Shown here: positions 1 through 11,072 of the stretch, one piece after another
Numbering within the stretch: the stretch's first letter is position 1
Layout of the letters: every line of letters begins with the position of its first letter
Source: Lepraria neglecta
Lineage: Eukaryota; Ascomycota; Lecanoromycetes; Lecanorales; Stereocaulaceae
Direction of reading: 5' to 3'
Assembly: GCA_033220425.1 (NCBI GenBank)
Contig: CM065648.1
Span: 4,960,001 to 5,024,000, forward strand
DNA length: 64,000 bases
Made by a program: the position numbers and the translations under genes
The notes under the pieces: generated by a model
The model's input: the letters and a program-made list of their open reading frames with translations, nothing else
What the model was told of the DNA's origin: nothing
Database searches by the model: none

Positions 1-458
1 ACAGAGACGTTTTTGGTGCTGTCCCTCTCCTACGAAGCCTCTTACCCACGGCTCGCCACAACCTCAAATGCATAACCATGAAGCTTGTCGTCTTGTCTGG
101 CGAGGACGGTGGAAATTTTTGGTACGAGGAGTATAAGGCTCACGAGAACGAAGATGATTGGAGCAAAGCTTGTTCCTATTTTGCGAAGAATGTACGACCG
201 CAAAATTTGGCTTTCAGCGTTCATGAGGCGATTACGGAGGAGTTTGAGGACCTCGCATGGGTTCAAGAATGGGTCCAGATCAAGGGACTTTCGGACGTTT
301 CGCAGCGTGAAATTCTTGGAAGACCTTTGGAGGCACTGCCTGGGATATACGAGAATGGACTGCCAGTCACTCGGTCTGGCTCAAGGCGTGATGAGTTAAT
401 GCGAGCTCGGTGGCGAGTATTGCTATCCTACTCGAGATTAGAAATTCTGAAGCCATGA
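1..458 (+). CDS. 3' part of an unknown protein gene (runs off window edge)
   Basis: The frame is open from the left edge of the window to a TGA at 456-458, and the first ATG inside is at 78. Because the codons before that ATG also read as ordinary protein (Leu-rich, then an Arg-His-Asn-Leu-Lys stretch), I treat it as the tail of a longer gene rather than a 126-aa protein starting at 78. The tail is rich in Glu, Trp and Tyr with no membrane segment or cysteine motif. The overall style (short hydrophobic/Trp motifs, acidic patches) resembles the C-termini of fungal F-box-like hypothetical proteins, but no family is recognised. It could also be a decayed fragment; only upstream sequence can settle this. 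Confidence 0.45.
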   Translation, partial: RDVFGAVPLLRSLLPTARHNLKCITMKLVVLSGEDGGNFWYEEYKAHENEDDWSKACSYFAKNVRPQNLAFSVHEAITEEFEDLAWVQEWVQIKGLSDVSQREILGRPLEALPGIYENGLPVTRSGSRRDELMRARWRVLLSYSRLEILKP

Positions 459-894
459 TTCATAAACACACGCATAGTCAGGTGTCATCAAGAATAAAAC
501 CGACGTATAGTAAGCATGGGAGAGTGCGGCTCAAGGTATGGGAACCACTTTCTACTCCGATACATCGAGAAACCAGCAAGAGCGAAAGCATGAAAGCAGA
601 GAATTCATCAGATGAAATCTTATTGCTGATAGGCAATTTTCAGGCGTTTGTTTCCGAGAAATAAAACCAGAAACCGGCTTTAGGTTGCCTCATTCTCTTC
701 CGTCGCCGCACACTAATATTCAATTCACACAACTTGTACAAGTTCGATGTGCAGAAATAAGAGGTCATTCGTTCAGGGTCTCGTGGCTACGACCATCATT
801 GCTACGAACATCATTCAAACCAAATTACATATCTACCATAACATTAACAAAGATATACGGCATCCCACAAACAAAGTTCAAGTCATTACCGAAG
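459..894. other. Intergenic, nothing recognised
   Basis: Several short overlapping frames are open here on the plus strand but none has codon-like composition, a domain, or splice sites that join to a neighbour. I see no repeat or RNA gene. Confidence 0.5.
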
Positions 895-1959
895 ATGCAG
901 GCTGCCGCAAAACCCGCTGGCTTGCCCCCAGGGTGGGATGAGAGCGAGCAAGAAATGATCAACACCTTCTTCAAGGAGTCAGTCCCAAAAGTCACCTAAA
1001 GCCCTTGCTCAGCCTCAGACTGCAATGCGTATACGAAGTCGCTGATGTATCCAGAAAATGTCGTCCTTGTCAACAACCAAGGCTTCACCAACTACACCCT
1101 GATATGTCCTACCCGCCACAAGATCATTCAATTCCGCCTGAAGTAGCTCGACACGAAGTTTCCCAACAAAGCCAAGAAGATCTATGGAGACTTTGTGGCT
1201 GAAGTATCATTGCATGAAGCCTTTGGTCTTCCAGTCTACACATGCGATTTACTACGCGGCAAGGTCCACTTCAGGACGGACACTCCTCGAGACGATTTCC
1301 CACCCGAGCGAGAGAAGCGAACAGTCATTGACCTAGCGAGATTCATCGCCAGATTATCCCACTTTCCCGAACCAGGATCTAGCTACACCGATAGTAGCTG
1401 GACAACGTCTGCCGCTACAAGTTTCCAAAAGTTTGGCCATCCTGCCAATCTCAAAGTACTGGAGCCCGAGACCTATGCAGAGATCGTGTTCATCGGTGCC
1501 AAACTCCACCTTTTAGACCCCGTACCACCAGTACTGATGCACTACGACCCCGTCGCTCATAATATCTTCGTCAATGAAGCGGGTGATCTTACAGGCGTGA
1601 TCGACTGGGATGGTGCCAGCATAGAGGCTTTTGGCATGGTGATCTTCGCGCTCTACGAAACTTTTTTTGGCAGTATGGAAGGTGGACACTGGTCGGCTTA
1701 TGGTTTTCCCGCTGGGAACAAACATCCTGGCCTGACGACTTGTCAAGCCTTGGAGACTGCGTTTTGGGATACGCTGTAGGAACACGTGGCTCCGGACATC
1801 ACTAGAGAAGAAAGCGAAGAGACTGTGTGGGTGGCGTTGGGGGTGGGGATTGTCAATCGGTATTTAGTTGTAGGGATGCTGGATGAGATTGATCTTGACA
1901 AAGGGAATCATGCTAGATCGCTGGACTGCGAGTGGTTAGCCATCATCAGCTTAGAGTAG
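895..1959 (+). pseudogene. APH/choline-kinase-like phosphotransferase pseudogene
   Basis: One reading frame continues from ATG 895 to a TAG at 1957-1959 (about 354 codons) but is crossed by in-frame stops at 997-999 (TAA), 1144-1146 (TAG) and 1777-1779 (TAG). Protein-like sequence persists on both sides of every stop without a frame change. The kinase-fold C-lobe is clear: a Brenner-type HYDPVAHNIFV at about 1540-1572 (catalytic Asp and the downstream Asn) and a DWDGA metal-binding Asp at about 1603-1617, as in the fungal aminoglycoside-phosphotransferase-like family. The N-lobe carries a IIQFRLK strand before the second stop. Introns removing each stop are unlikely because the sequence around them is itself family-like. 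The changes are compatible with C-to-T decay of CAA/CAG codons, but that is inference. The original substrate is unknown. Confidence 0.75.
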
Positions 1960-2374
1960 CTAACAAATGTCAAGATCCACAGGCTAGCTCATATCACTGC
2001 GTGCTCATATGTTGGCCTTTTTGGCAATTCCATAGCTCAGGTACCCGAGATCTTGGACCAGAAATGTCTCTGTCGGAGCAGCAAAATTGTTGGTATGATC
2101 AACAGCAAAGCTGGAAAGTTGTCGCGATTGTATATACCCGAGCTAGCATTGGTTGATATCTGCTTCGATGCACCAGATAATAACCTAGATGCGACTTAAA
2201 TAAAGCGTAGTATACACCGTTCTTTGCTCAAATTTTCAATTTCATGATTGATGCCAATTCCAATCTAGTTGCGTATTGCTAAAAGCCAGAACTATTTGGC
2301 AAAGACAGGCTTGTGATTGGTTTTGATTCTTCAGCGAGCCTCTACTTCAATGCCCTAACTAAAAGTCACTGGCT
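1960..2374. other. Intergenic, nothing recognised
   Basis: This stretch lies between the phosphotransferase relic and the 3' end of the minus-strand secreted-protein gene. Only short frames are present and I see no repeat or RNA. Confidence 0.5.
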
Positions 2375-3339
2375 TCAAGCGCAAAAAATACCAACAAGAC
2401 CAAATACTCCACCAGCAATGGGATTGACAGCCGCAGTAATCGCCGCCGTCGTCCCGGCATTCGCTCTGCACCAACCACTACTCGTAGGATCCATCACTAC
2501 CTGTACTTGCATGAAAGCCTGCAAATTTCCATTCACAAGTCTGTTGACACCAATGAAGCTAGTCTGATGACCTTGCCAGAGGGTGTCATCAAAATCACCC
2601 TCGCCGTGGATTCCGCCGGTGTGGTGCCAACTAGCTTCTGTCCACTTCTGGTCCTGGGAGGCAACGGCAACAATCGCGTTGACGAAATTTACGCGTTCAT
2701 CCCAGCCATTGTATTGGCCTTGGGCGATGAGGGAGAGTGTGCGTCCCAGCGCTGTCGTATTGGGGCCAACGCGCCCGATGACGGAGGTATCGACGCTGTA
2801 GGCTGTATTGTCGCAGGAGCCTTCGTGGCATATGTCCCATATGCGGTGGATGGCATCGGCTGGGTTGGTGTCTCCGTAGTTGAGCCTAGTGTCGCCGAGG
2901 CTGACGTGACTGCAGGTCTCCGTGCTGCAGGGGTCGGCGGCTGTATCGATTGAGGATATTGAGGCTTGTGCGAAGCTGATGAATGGGTTTCTTACTGAGC
3001 TGGACCTCCTCGAGCCGGAGGTTTTGTTGGCGGCGAAACGAGATTGATAGTCGGCAGAGCCGGGTTCCCTGCCTGGGATAAAACGTAGCATCTTGCCGTG
3101 AGTGGAGTTGAAGACTTCGCGGTTGGGCGCTGCAACGCAAGCGTAAAGCGTTGTTGGATGAAGTGGGCTGTTGTTAAACTAGTCGTGACCTCTATCATTC
3201 CGCAGGCTGATTCAATGATCAGTAGGCCGTCTCAATATGAGTTGTACGTTGAAGCATCATACCTGGCATCTTCTGAAGCAGAGACAGCCCCAAGAGCCAT
3301 AATCATCATGACAATTGAACTGGACGTGATTGACTTCAT
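2375..3339 (-). CDS. Secreted protein of unknown function, two exons, 289 aa
   Basis: The gene reads complement(2375..3167, 3263..3339). Exon 1 starts at ATG 3339 and encodes a classic signal peptide: a short polar start, a hydrophobic Ile-Val-Met-Met-Ile-Met-Ala-Leu core and an Ala-Val-Ser-Ala cleavage region. The 95-nt intron (3168-3262) has a GTATGA donor and an AACAACAG acceptor, and its removal keeps the frame (25 codons plus 2 nt in exon 1). The mature part has few cysteines, including two close pairs (CSTETC and CHEGSC), and a Gly/Ala-rich hydrophobic C-terminus ending in IFCA. I do not recognise the family. Length and architecture fit a secreted effector-like or cell-wall protein of ascomycetes; this is inference. 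Without the upstream exon the frame would begin at an internal Met and lose its secretion signal, so I prefer the spliced model. Confidence 0.68.
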
Positions 3340-5252
3340 GGTTCTCGTGTTGTGGCACAATTTCAATATGAACTTGGTTGAATGAAAAGGCGAAGGGTAT
3401 TTCAAATTTGTCTAGGAAACAAACTGTTGCAAGTTCGCGATTTGGAGACAGGCAAGGGTTTTCAGAAGACATTTCCAGCAAAACGAGCATCCCAGCTCTT
3501 ATAAGCAGTGAAAGGCGAGCTGAAGTAATAACTTCAGCTGAGGAAAGGAAGCCATGGCAGAATATTGGAGCGCATTTGAGTAGGAATAAGCAGCCATCAT
3601 CAAACGCTGCTATCCAAATTATACACCGCTTCATCCACGAACGCAGTTTCGTCAGGTAATGCTAAGGTAAGGTGTAGCGTAAGCCATATCATAGAGCGTA
3701 AGCCTTTGCCAAGGAAGTTTATACTTAGGAAGTAAGCATCAAGATTCTTGGCGCTTGGCAAGCTCAAATCTATCAATGCTGGAGAGGTAAAGATACGCAA
3801 GTAAGCCAGCCAGCCACAGTGTACCAAGCTGAAACATTACTGGTTGGGGAATATAGAACCTCACATTATGCAAGCCACATGGTATGATATACGAGCCATA
3901 TTCAAAGATACTCGCCTGGGCAGTGAGCGGACAACCAATTCGAGAATCTAGCCGGGGCTCTCACCATCCAGAATGCTTGACATTGAAGCAGGACACTTGC
4001 CAGAACAGCACGAGCATAATTGATCTCTAAGCCATAGAACAAACAATCTCCTTGGATGATTTGATGATGTGGAAATAACATAATGTGCTGTGAATTGATA
4101 GGTGGAAAACTTGCCAGAACGCGAAGTGGATGGCACCCTGAAACGCCCAGGATTTAGGCGCTGAGGACCGGGAGATCTACACGGCCACCAGGCGCATCGC
4201 CCCCCTGGAACGATGGCCCGAGCTTTCCGACAGCTGGGGCAGAGCGAGGAATTGAAACCCAAATATTATCCATTACTACGCAACTGCAAATCTTTCGATG
4301 TATCAACAAAACGTATGGAAAGAATCATGGAGCACATCTAAGCTCGATTCTACAATCCTTTCTATCCCCTGCATGGCCAAGCACCTCGTTTCAGGGGCTG
4401 AGTCTTGACGCCTCACAGTCGCAACTTTTATAACAGGAAAACTCAACGCGCATCTTGCGACATCCTTTCAAACTTATACGTACTACTCCGTAGATGTTTA
4501 TGAACTTTCAGAGTTAAAAAGATTGAAATTTTTTATATAGCCGTAAAGTTATACGACGTTGAAGTTAGGCAATTTTGATGTTCCTTGCCAAGCATTGAGA
4601 CGAGGTGTTTCGTCAGCCATGCAGGGGATAGCTGCAACACCTACCCGCCGCTTCCCTATGATGTCGAATGCCTTGCCGCCGGAGGAGAAACTGGAGTGCC
4701 TCCGTGCATTAGGTCGAATCCTTCGCTCCTTTATGATCCTTTGAACTAACAATGCCACTCCAGGCACCAATAGCTGTGACAGCTGCCAAAGACAGCGTTT
4801 CAGCGCGCAGCTGCGCTTGACTATTCATACCCTGACAGTTTTGCCCAAGTGACTTGCACGCATTCATCTCCCTTGACCATTGACGAATCCTCTCCATTTT
4901 ATTAATTACCTACGATATGTTACCTTTACCCATCCTCTCTCCTACCTTACAAAGCCCCAAGCCCTACCGGCGCGAGCCATCCCAAGCAACATTGCCAAGC
5001 ATCTGTTCTTGGCTTTTGATAGCTGATAAGGGACACGTTACACATCCAGGGCATTTTTCAACATTGTGACCAACTCCCCTCGATATAGACGTTGAGTTTT
5101 CCATTCGAATCTTTTGGTAATTCTGTCTATTTAGACTCTTCTAAACGACAACCGCCTTCATCGAATTGCGCTATTTCACTTCAGTTCCCTCAGCCTCTTC
5201 AGATTGCCAGGCTCACAGCATATCTCCATGGCGATCTGCTCAGCCGGTTAAT
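3340..5252. other. Long gene-poor stretch
   Basis: No frame here looks coding on either strand. It includes one copy of a diverged dispersed repeat (about 4140-4245, listed separately) and AT-rich runs near 4500-4550. The last 150 bases are pyrimidine-rich and probably the promoter/5' leader of the gene starting at 5253. Confidence 0.45.
4140..4245 (-). repeat. Dispersed GC-rich repeat, copy 1
   Basis: The reverse complement of this stretch aligns by eye with about 7965-8060: shared blocks include AAGCTCGGG, CGTTCC, CGCCTGGTG, AGATCTCCCGG and GCGCCT in the same order with small gaps. The copies are inverted relative to each other and about 3.8 kb apart. They are clearly diverged, so this is an old duplication or two copies of a short mobile element. 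The full edges are not resolved. Confidence 0.5.
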
Positions 5253-6100
5253 ATGACTCTACACGTTCTCTATCTTATTCATCTAGTTGCTTCACTAAGC
5301 CAAGCATCCTCAACGGCAACAGCGCTTGGCACTGCCAGCTCTGTGTCCGAATCACAATCTGCCGTTGCAAGCCTTCTCCCCGATTTCACATATCCAAAGT
5401 GGATCTCTGGTGCTACTTACCCGCTTTTCTTGTCCAAGGACACATTCAGGACATCCTGGACATCTGTATCCGCGGAAAATCAAATAGCGACGATGCAGAT
5501 TCAATGCTTGAACCGGGGCAATCTGTCAGTCCTGGAAAGATATGTGTCAAACGCAGTCACGGTCTGCAAAACAAAAAAAAACAAAAAAAATCTTCATGGT
5601 TTCTTTCTTCATAGGGTTAGAGCATCCATCGGAACTTACGTTGAAACATCACCACGCTCTCTGTCCCACCCACAGACTATTTCAACGTAATCCTTGCGCC
5701 CTACCAAGTATACAACCCCTGCCGTGTCCTCCTTTTGTATCTATTCAAAAATTCTCCCTCCTACATAGTGAGTAGTTTCTTTGGTATCAAAGCCACCGTT
5801 GAGAAGACTGGGCAGGTGTGGTCAGATCTCAATTCGGCGCCTGAGGGGGGTATTATAGTAACTTTGCAAGGAAATAGTGCTGCGGAACGGCTCTTAGCCG
5901 GGGTTATGGGATCAAATTGGTTGTATGGCCGTGATGATAGCAGTACTGATACTAGCATGGGATGGGTGAAAATCTTCCTTGTCGGCACATATCTTGAAGT
6001 GCAGGCCGTATGTCCCAAAACACAAGTGGCAATATCGACTAGTATTATACATGCACTGAGGACGGGTAACGATTCTGATTATAGAGCACAGGAGATTTGA
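5253..6100 (+). pseudogene. Decayed paralogue of the GPI-anchor-like surface protein at 6924
   Basis: Exon 1 from ATG 5253 encodes a signal peptide (MTLHVLYLIHLVASLSQA) and then the same layout as the neighbour at 6924: FTYP, a Lys-Asp-Thr..SWT segment and a QIQC motif. The second part (about 5640-6100) again matches, including NPCR, TGQVW and a GNSAAERL segment like GSAAAGRL in the neighbour. Between them, the expected intron (a poly-A rich stretch near 5568-5612 ending CTTCATAG) leads into a frame that does not connect cleanly to the conserved second exon: a stop TGA and a frame change lie around 5640-5645. The C-terminus is also unlike the neighbour and has lost the hydrophobic tail needed for a GPI anchor. 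I call it a degenerating tandem copy; an alternative acceptor (CCACCCACAG near 5681) could rescue a shortened protein. Confidence 0.55.
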
Positions 6101-6923
6101 GCGTCATGACCACAAAGGTCCGAAGGGAAGCTGGGGCTACCACAGCTGTATGTTAATTTTAGATATACTTATGTGCGTAGTATTCGAATGCACAGAACAA
6201 AAACCCAACGACGTGGCCAGATACCCATGCCGAGATCCTTTAGGGAACTTTGGCGCGTCCACCTGAGTCATGAATTGTTTCAATTGAGTCATTCGTGTAT
6301 CGATCCCCTGTTGGCGCCCAGGAAAGACAGTCATCGGAATAAAATGCTGGCAAAACAGATCCTTTGATTGTCCGTTTCAGCCGCAAATGCACGTCGGGGC
6401 GCCATCTGTTCTGATCGGCGGTGACCTTCCTTCTTAAGGGTCATGTAGAGCAAGAAGCCATGTCAACAAGGTATAGCCCACAGTAGGATTCTCAGTGGAC
6501 GTTTCACGCAAAATTCGGGTTGCGCCAGGATCTGATGACTAATCACAGGCGCCTAGCCGCTGACCAATGGCACTGAGGGTCTAGCCGCTACGAAACGTTT
6601 CCTGCTCCATTTTTACAATCCCCGCTCCTCTCATAATCCTTCGAGATATTTCGAGGCGAAATCACCAATCATGAATTCGTTTCTTGGCTTTGACAGCTGG
6701 TGTATCGCGTTTCAATACTCGGCTGTGTTTGGCTGTGCTTTTTTGGGGCATGAGCGTTTCAGTATACATCCCAATGATTTCCCAACTATGACTTGAACCT
6801 GGTGTTCATTTGATTTACTATCGACATTGTTGCATTTTTCCATAGAAAGCTGGCTTTCGACGTCTACAGCAGCATTAATATCTGGTTCGCTCCTTTTTGA
6901 CTGCCTACTGCGAAGCTCACAAT
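6101..6923. other. Intergenic between the tandem paralogues
   Basis: No convincing coding frame. The segment holds the presumed promoter of the 6924 gene; I see no clear TATA box or repeat. Confidence 0.4.
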
Positions 6924-7601
6924 ATGTCTTCATCACGCTCTCTACCAGCGCCATCATTACTTCTACACATCCTTCTCCTTCTACCACTCATCTCATCGCA
7001 AAGTCCCTCACTGCGAAGTCTCACCCCATACAACTTCACATATCCACCATATTCATCCGAGTCAATCCAACTCGTATCCTACAAAGACACAATAATAGCA
7101 TCCTGGACACCACTACCGCAAAACCAAACTACCCTACAGCTTCAATGCTGGAAACGTAACACCACAGCAAGCCTAAACTGTATGTCCTCCCTCCTCCCCT
7201 TGCCCCCTCATTACCAAAAGTATAAAAATTAACTCAAACCCTCCTCAGGGATTGGCACATCACCCGACTACACAAAAAACATCACCACGCTCCGCCCATA
7301 CAGTCCGAATCAATACAACGTCTCCTTGACATTCTACAGAGCATACAATCCCTGCCGCTTTGTTCTTTATGACTCTCTTCTCGGGCCCGACGTGGGAGGC
7401 GGCGGGGATGTCGATAGCGGCGCTTTCACTATCAGTATTACTTCTCCTGATATTGGGCAGGTGTGGTCGACCAACCATACGGCGCCGATGGGTGCAGTTG
7501 CGGCTACCTTGAAAGGGAGTGCCGCCGCAGGAAGACTTCCTCCAGGTGTGGTGTGGTTTATGCTCAGCGCGGGCGCTGTAGCACTGGCACTGCTGCTGTG
7601 A
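6924..7601 (+). CDS. Small GPI-anchor-like cell-surface protein, two exons, 202 aa
   Basis: The gene reads join(6924..7179, 7249..7601). The 69-nt intron has a GTATGT donor, a TTAAC branch-like site and a CTCCTCAG acceptor; splicing creates a Trp codon and keeps the frame. The protein starts with a strong signal peptide (Leu-rich core after MSSSRSLPAP), has several N-glycosylation sequons (for example NFT, NQT, NTT, NIT, NVS), a central NPCRFVLYDS block and a C-terminal Gly-Ser-Ala-Ala-Ala-Gly followed by a hydrophobic tail ending ALALLL, which is the layout of a GPI attachment signal. I know no function for this family. The start at 6924 is chosen because the upstream in-frame codons would put charged residues before the signal peptide. 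The paralogue 1.7 kb upstream is decaying, so this copy is probably the functional one. Confidence 0.7.
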
Positions 7602-8593
7602 AAGACTTTGCGATGGCCGTCATTTGCTTAGCGAAAGCATCGAGAATGCATCATAGACGGATTCTAATCTGGGTACCGGGGAGTAACGGTCGGCTTTCTG
7701 CATTTAACGTTCTTGGATACCCCTCAAGCGGTCTCATGATTAACCTAATCAATGTCAATTATAACAAGGGGCCTTGGGACCCTACCTTATGAACCTCAGA
7801 GCTTTCATCACTGAGGAATAATGTATACGTGTTCTTTAAGTGAAGATGACCTGTTCCTAATTCGCCAGACGGGAAGGATCTAATCAACGTATCACTATCG
7901 TAGCATATTTCCCTTAGGATCCCGACCTGCTAAGGCACGAGAGTAAGCTGCTGCGCTCTGCACTAGTTGCCGGAAGCTCGGGGCACCGTTCCGGGGGCTA
8001 TCCGCCTGGTGCTCGGGAGATCTCCCGGGGCCCGGCGCCTGCGTTTCCACCTTGCATCTTGCAACATTTCCCTAATCGTTGAAATCGGCAGCTCGTACGG
8101 AAAGCTATTACCACTCCCTCCCGCATGATACTCGGAGCTCTACATGCCCTATATGTGTGAGTTCGGCCATTTATCAATTTACATGATTGGAGAAATCAAA
8201 CTGGCGCTAAAAAGACCGGGACTGTACCATTCTTGACTCCCCACCAGATCGAAATGCCGTCCTTATTAGCTTCCACTGGGAATCAATCGGAACATCTGCA
8301 GATTAGGCTCTCAGATTTCTGAATCGTTCTCGACTCGCCGGCGACCTAGAATGACGCGATTCTAGCTTCACGTAGCTTACGAACAGACGATCCTCAGCTT
8401 TCGATAAGCGGTATTAGCACTAATACTAGGCGCGGAAGCTTGAGCAATTAACGCGTTGATCCGTTGTTGCTTCCATCTCATGTCATCTCATCTATATGCA
8501 ATAAAAATTTCGTCTAGCAATCCATATCCTCTTGATACCAGTGCTTCGATAGCCCTGCAAGGTCAACTCAGGTTGACTTATAGACTTCATTGC
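7602..8593. other. Intergenic with a dispersed repeat
   Basis: This lies between the surface-protein gene and the 3' end of the minus-strand monooxygenase. Apart from the GC-rich repeat at 7965-8060, I see no coding frame or RNA. Confidence 0.45.
7965..8060 (+). repeat. Dispersed GC-rich repeat, copy 2
   Basis: Partner of the inverted copy at 4140-4245; the same ordered blocks (AAGCTCGGG, CGTTCC, CGCCTGGTG, AGATCTCCCGG, GGCGCCT) are present. It is markedly GC-richer than its surroundings. No terminal inverted repeats could be defined. Confidence 0.5.
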
Positions 8594-11072
8594 TTAGCTC
8601 TCCCTGTTTACCAGAAAACCACCAAAGTACTCTTCTAGCGTTGATGTTTTCTCGGGCCAACAACTCATCCCAACCCAAAGGTCCGGCCTCACAACTACGA
8701 CCGCGCCCCTAGCGTGGTTGATCCCATACCAATAATGGGCGTCCTCATCCGGTGAGCGGTCATCATACACCACAGTCGCAAAATCCCTCAAATTCTGCAT
8801 CTCCTCTGCCTTCAACAATTCTTCCTTCTCGTGAGTGAGAGCTTTGAGTACAAGCACGATGTTAAACATCGCTCTCCCACCGTACTTGGCGAAGAATCCC
8901 TTCGGGCCTAAAGTTTGCTGTGAGAATTGCGCAACTTGTGCACGTATTGTACCCTGAAGGTCGGAGCCGAAGATGAGGATGTGGAAGCGAGAGGCACCGG
9001 TCATTTTGTCATAGAGGTAGCCTGTCGTCCCTTCGTCGAAGCAGATACGGGGATTCGGTGCACGCCTACCGTTTTCGACGGTAATCGGTCTTGGCTGACC
9101 ATTCTCATTCATCGGAGGACATATCGTGGAAATAGGAGTGGGCACTTCAAAACCAAGAACAAACATCCTCTGCTGGGCGAAGAACTTGCCAAGCCATTTC
9201 ATATCGCCCTCTCTGGTCCCATCCATAGCTGGCAAATCATCTAGATAAGTTTCCAATTCATCGCCCTCACCACGCAGCTGTGCGAGCGGGAGGTCAGAGC
9301 CACACACAAATCGCATATAAGCTCCTGAAGCACGAATGACGCGGTTTGCAAAAAGGCGGCGTTCGAGATCGTAGCTTGGTAGGAGGGACGTAATGGAAGC
9401 GAGATTGCGGGCGCAGAGACCGACTTTCCAGGATAGGTTTGAGGCGTCATAGATGGACGAGTTGAGGCCGAAGGCGCCAAAGACGGAGTGCACGTGCCTG
9501 TGAAAGGGGGCAGTTAGCAGAGAGGAGCTTGAGATTAGGAATGGAGAAGAGGGTGAGGAAGGGGAGACGTACGCTGCGTCGCCGCCTAGGTGGACGCGGA
9601 GGCTCGGAGAGGAAAAGGAGCGGGCGACTCGCTCGGAGACTGGAGTTGTTAAGTTCTGTATGTTAGACGAAGGCAGAGGGAAAGATGGACTTACCCTTCC
9701 AAACTGCGAACCAGGACACTGGAGCTGCGAAGCTGACTTTGAAGGGTGCAAATACACGATTTGTCTGCTCTAGGACTTCGTCCACTGTGATGGAGTGGGC
9801 GTCGACTCTGCCCCCTGCTTCACGATGGTCTTCGGCTAGCTCTTTCACTCGCTCGCCGCTGAGTTTCGTGTAGATCCTTTTAGTTGGTGTTAGCGATCCT
9901 ATGCCTAGCTTATAGAGCAGACAAAATGGAAGGTTTACTTACCGTGTGTATCCGTCTTCCCTAGGAACTACGATACATCCTCCATGCTCGGTATTGACGA
10001 CCACACTACACATTGTTATTCAGTTGACACCGAAAAAAAATGACAGACCTAGACAAGCTTACCCAAACGTGGTGATATAAGGGTAATCAGTCTCAAATTT
10101 ACAGTCCGTGATGCCCCAATGAATGTCAGTTGTGACCCCATCAAAAGGTATTCCCAACTGCTTCCTAATACCACTAGCAGCTCCCTCAGCCCCAATAAGG
10201 AATTTAGCTTTGACAGTCTGGGGTTTCCCCGTCTTTATGTTCTTCAACCTCGCCCGTACTGGATACGCTGTCAAGGAATCGCTCTCAACCGCGAATTGGT
10301 CAAGAATAGTGGACCGCTCTACAAGGACTTTATGCCGCAAGATATCTCGGATGTAAATCTTCCCGATTTGTGCTTGAGTGATGATATGAGAGCCGCGGTA
10401 TCTCGAATCAGACTGGTAAGCTCTGCTATAAATCATCTTCTCACCATTCTTATACATAGCGGTGTGGTCCAAGATAGGTCCCTCTTCAGTGAATTCGTGG
10501 GCGAGACCCCAGGAGTGGAGGATCTCGAGCGAGCGTGGATGAAGGGCGTCGGCACGACCGGCTACGAGTGGAGCTTCTTCTTTGTCTGAGAATCTGTCAG
10601 CTGGCGTTTGGTTCAACAGATGAGGCCTGCGTATTTGGGAGGATCCAATGCCACTGAGCATGGCACACTTACCAATAATGCGGAAAGTCACGCCTTGCCT
10701 GGCTAGACTCAGTGCCACTTCTAGGCCGAAAGGGCCAGCTAGGAAGTAGCTTTTAGCTTCTGCAGGATGATTTCTGGGTCATGGTCTCATACCTCCGCAA
10801 ATCAAAACATCGACTTCCTCTAGCGGATTCCACCAGTCTGGAACGCCTTGGGGTGATTCAGTGCCATTGTAAAGAGTGGGCCAGGTCCTGACAGTATTCA
10901 AGCCTAGTGAGTTATGGGCGGTCGACGATAAGGGCTCGTCAAAAGGCGGCGTAACATGATGAAATTTCTTGCCATTCTCCGTAGAGTTGAAGTCTTCGAG
11001 AGCCCATGTTGCAGTTTCGCTTGGCTGCGCATAGCCTGCCTTCCATGTTTGCGGTGGTTTGATTGTAGCCAT
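8594..11072 (-). CDS. Phenol 2-monooxygenase-type FAD hydroxylase, seven exons, 694 aa
   Basis: The model is complement(8594..9497, 9573..9639, 9695..9876, 9943..10005, 10063..10585, 10673..10738, 10793..11072). All six introns (54, 87, 57, 66, 55 and 75 nt in transcript order) have GT..AG ends and keep frame; the sum is exactly 695 codons. Residues about 87-115 form the Rossmann FAD site (DVLICGGAGPFG, then an Arg-Ile-Ile-Asp strand end). The second flavin motif reads LIGAEGAASGIRKQ, with Glu where the PheA/TfdB family usually has Asp. The third reads GGDAAHVHSVFGAFGLN near residue 393, which keeps GD but differs from the common HSPxxGxGxN. The last 200 residues match the thioredoxin-like dimerisation domain of phenol hydroxylases. 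It likely hydroxylates a phenolic compound using NADPH and O2. No pathway partner sits next to it. Confidence 0.85.

Noticed and set aside
3948-4262. 104-codon minus frame
   Set aside because: Overlaps the dispersed repeat, has no domain and odd Cys/Pro/Arg composition; likely chance.
5568-5600. Poly-A run as a retroposed (SINE/processed) tail
   Set aside because: It lies inside the expected intron of the paralogue and no target duplication surrounds it.
8594-11072. Secondary-metabolite gene cluster around the monooxygenase
   Set aside because: No synthase, transporter or pathway regulator lies next to it.
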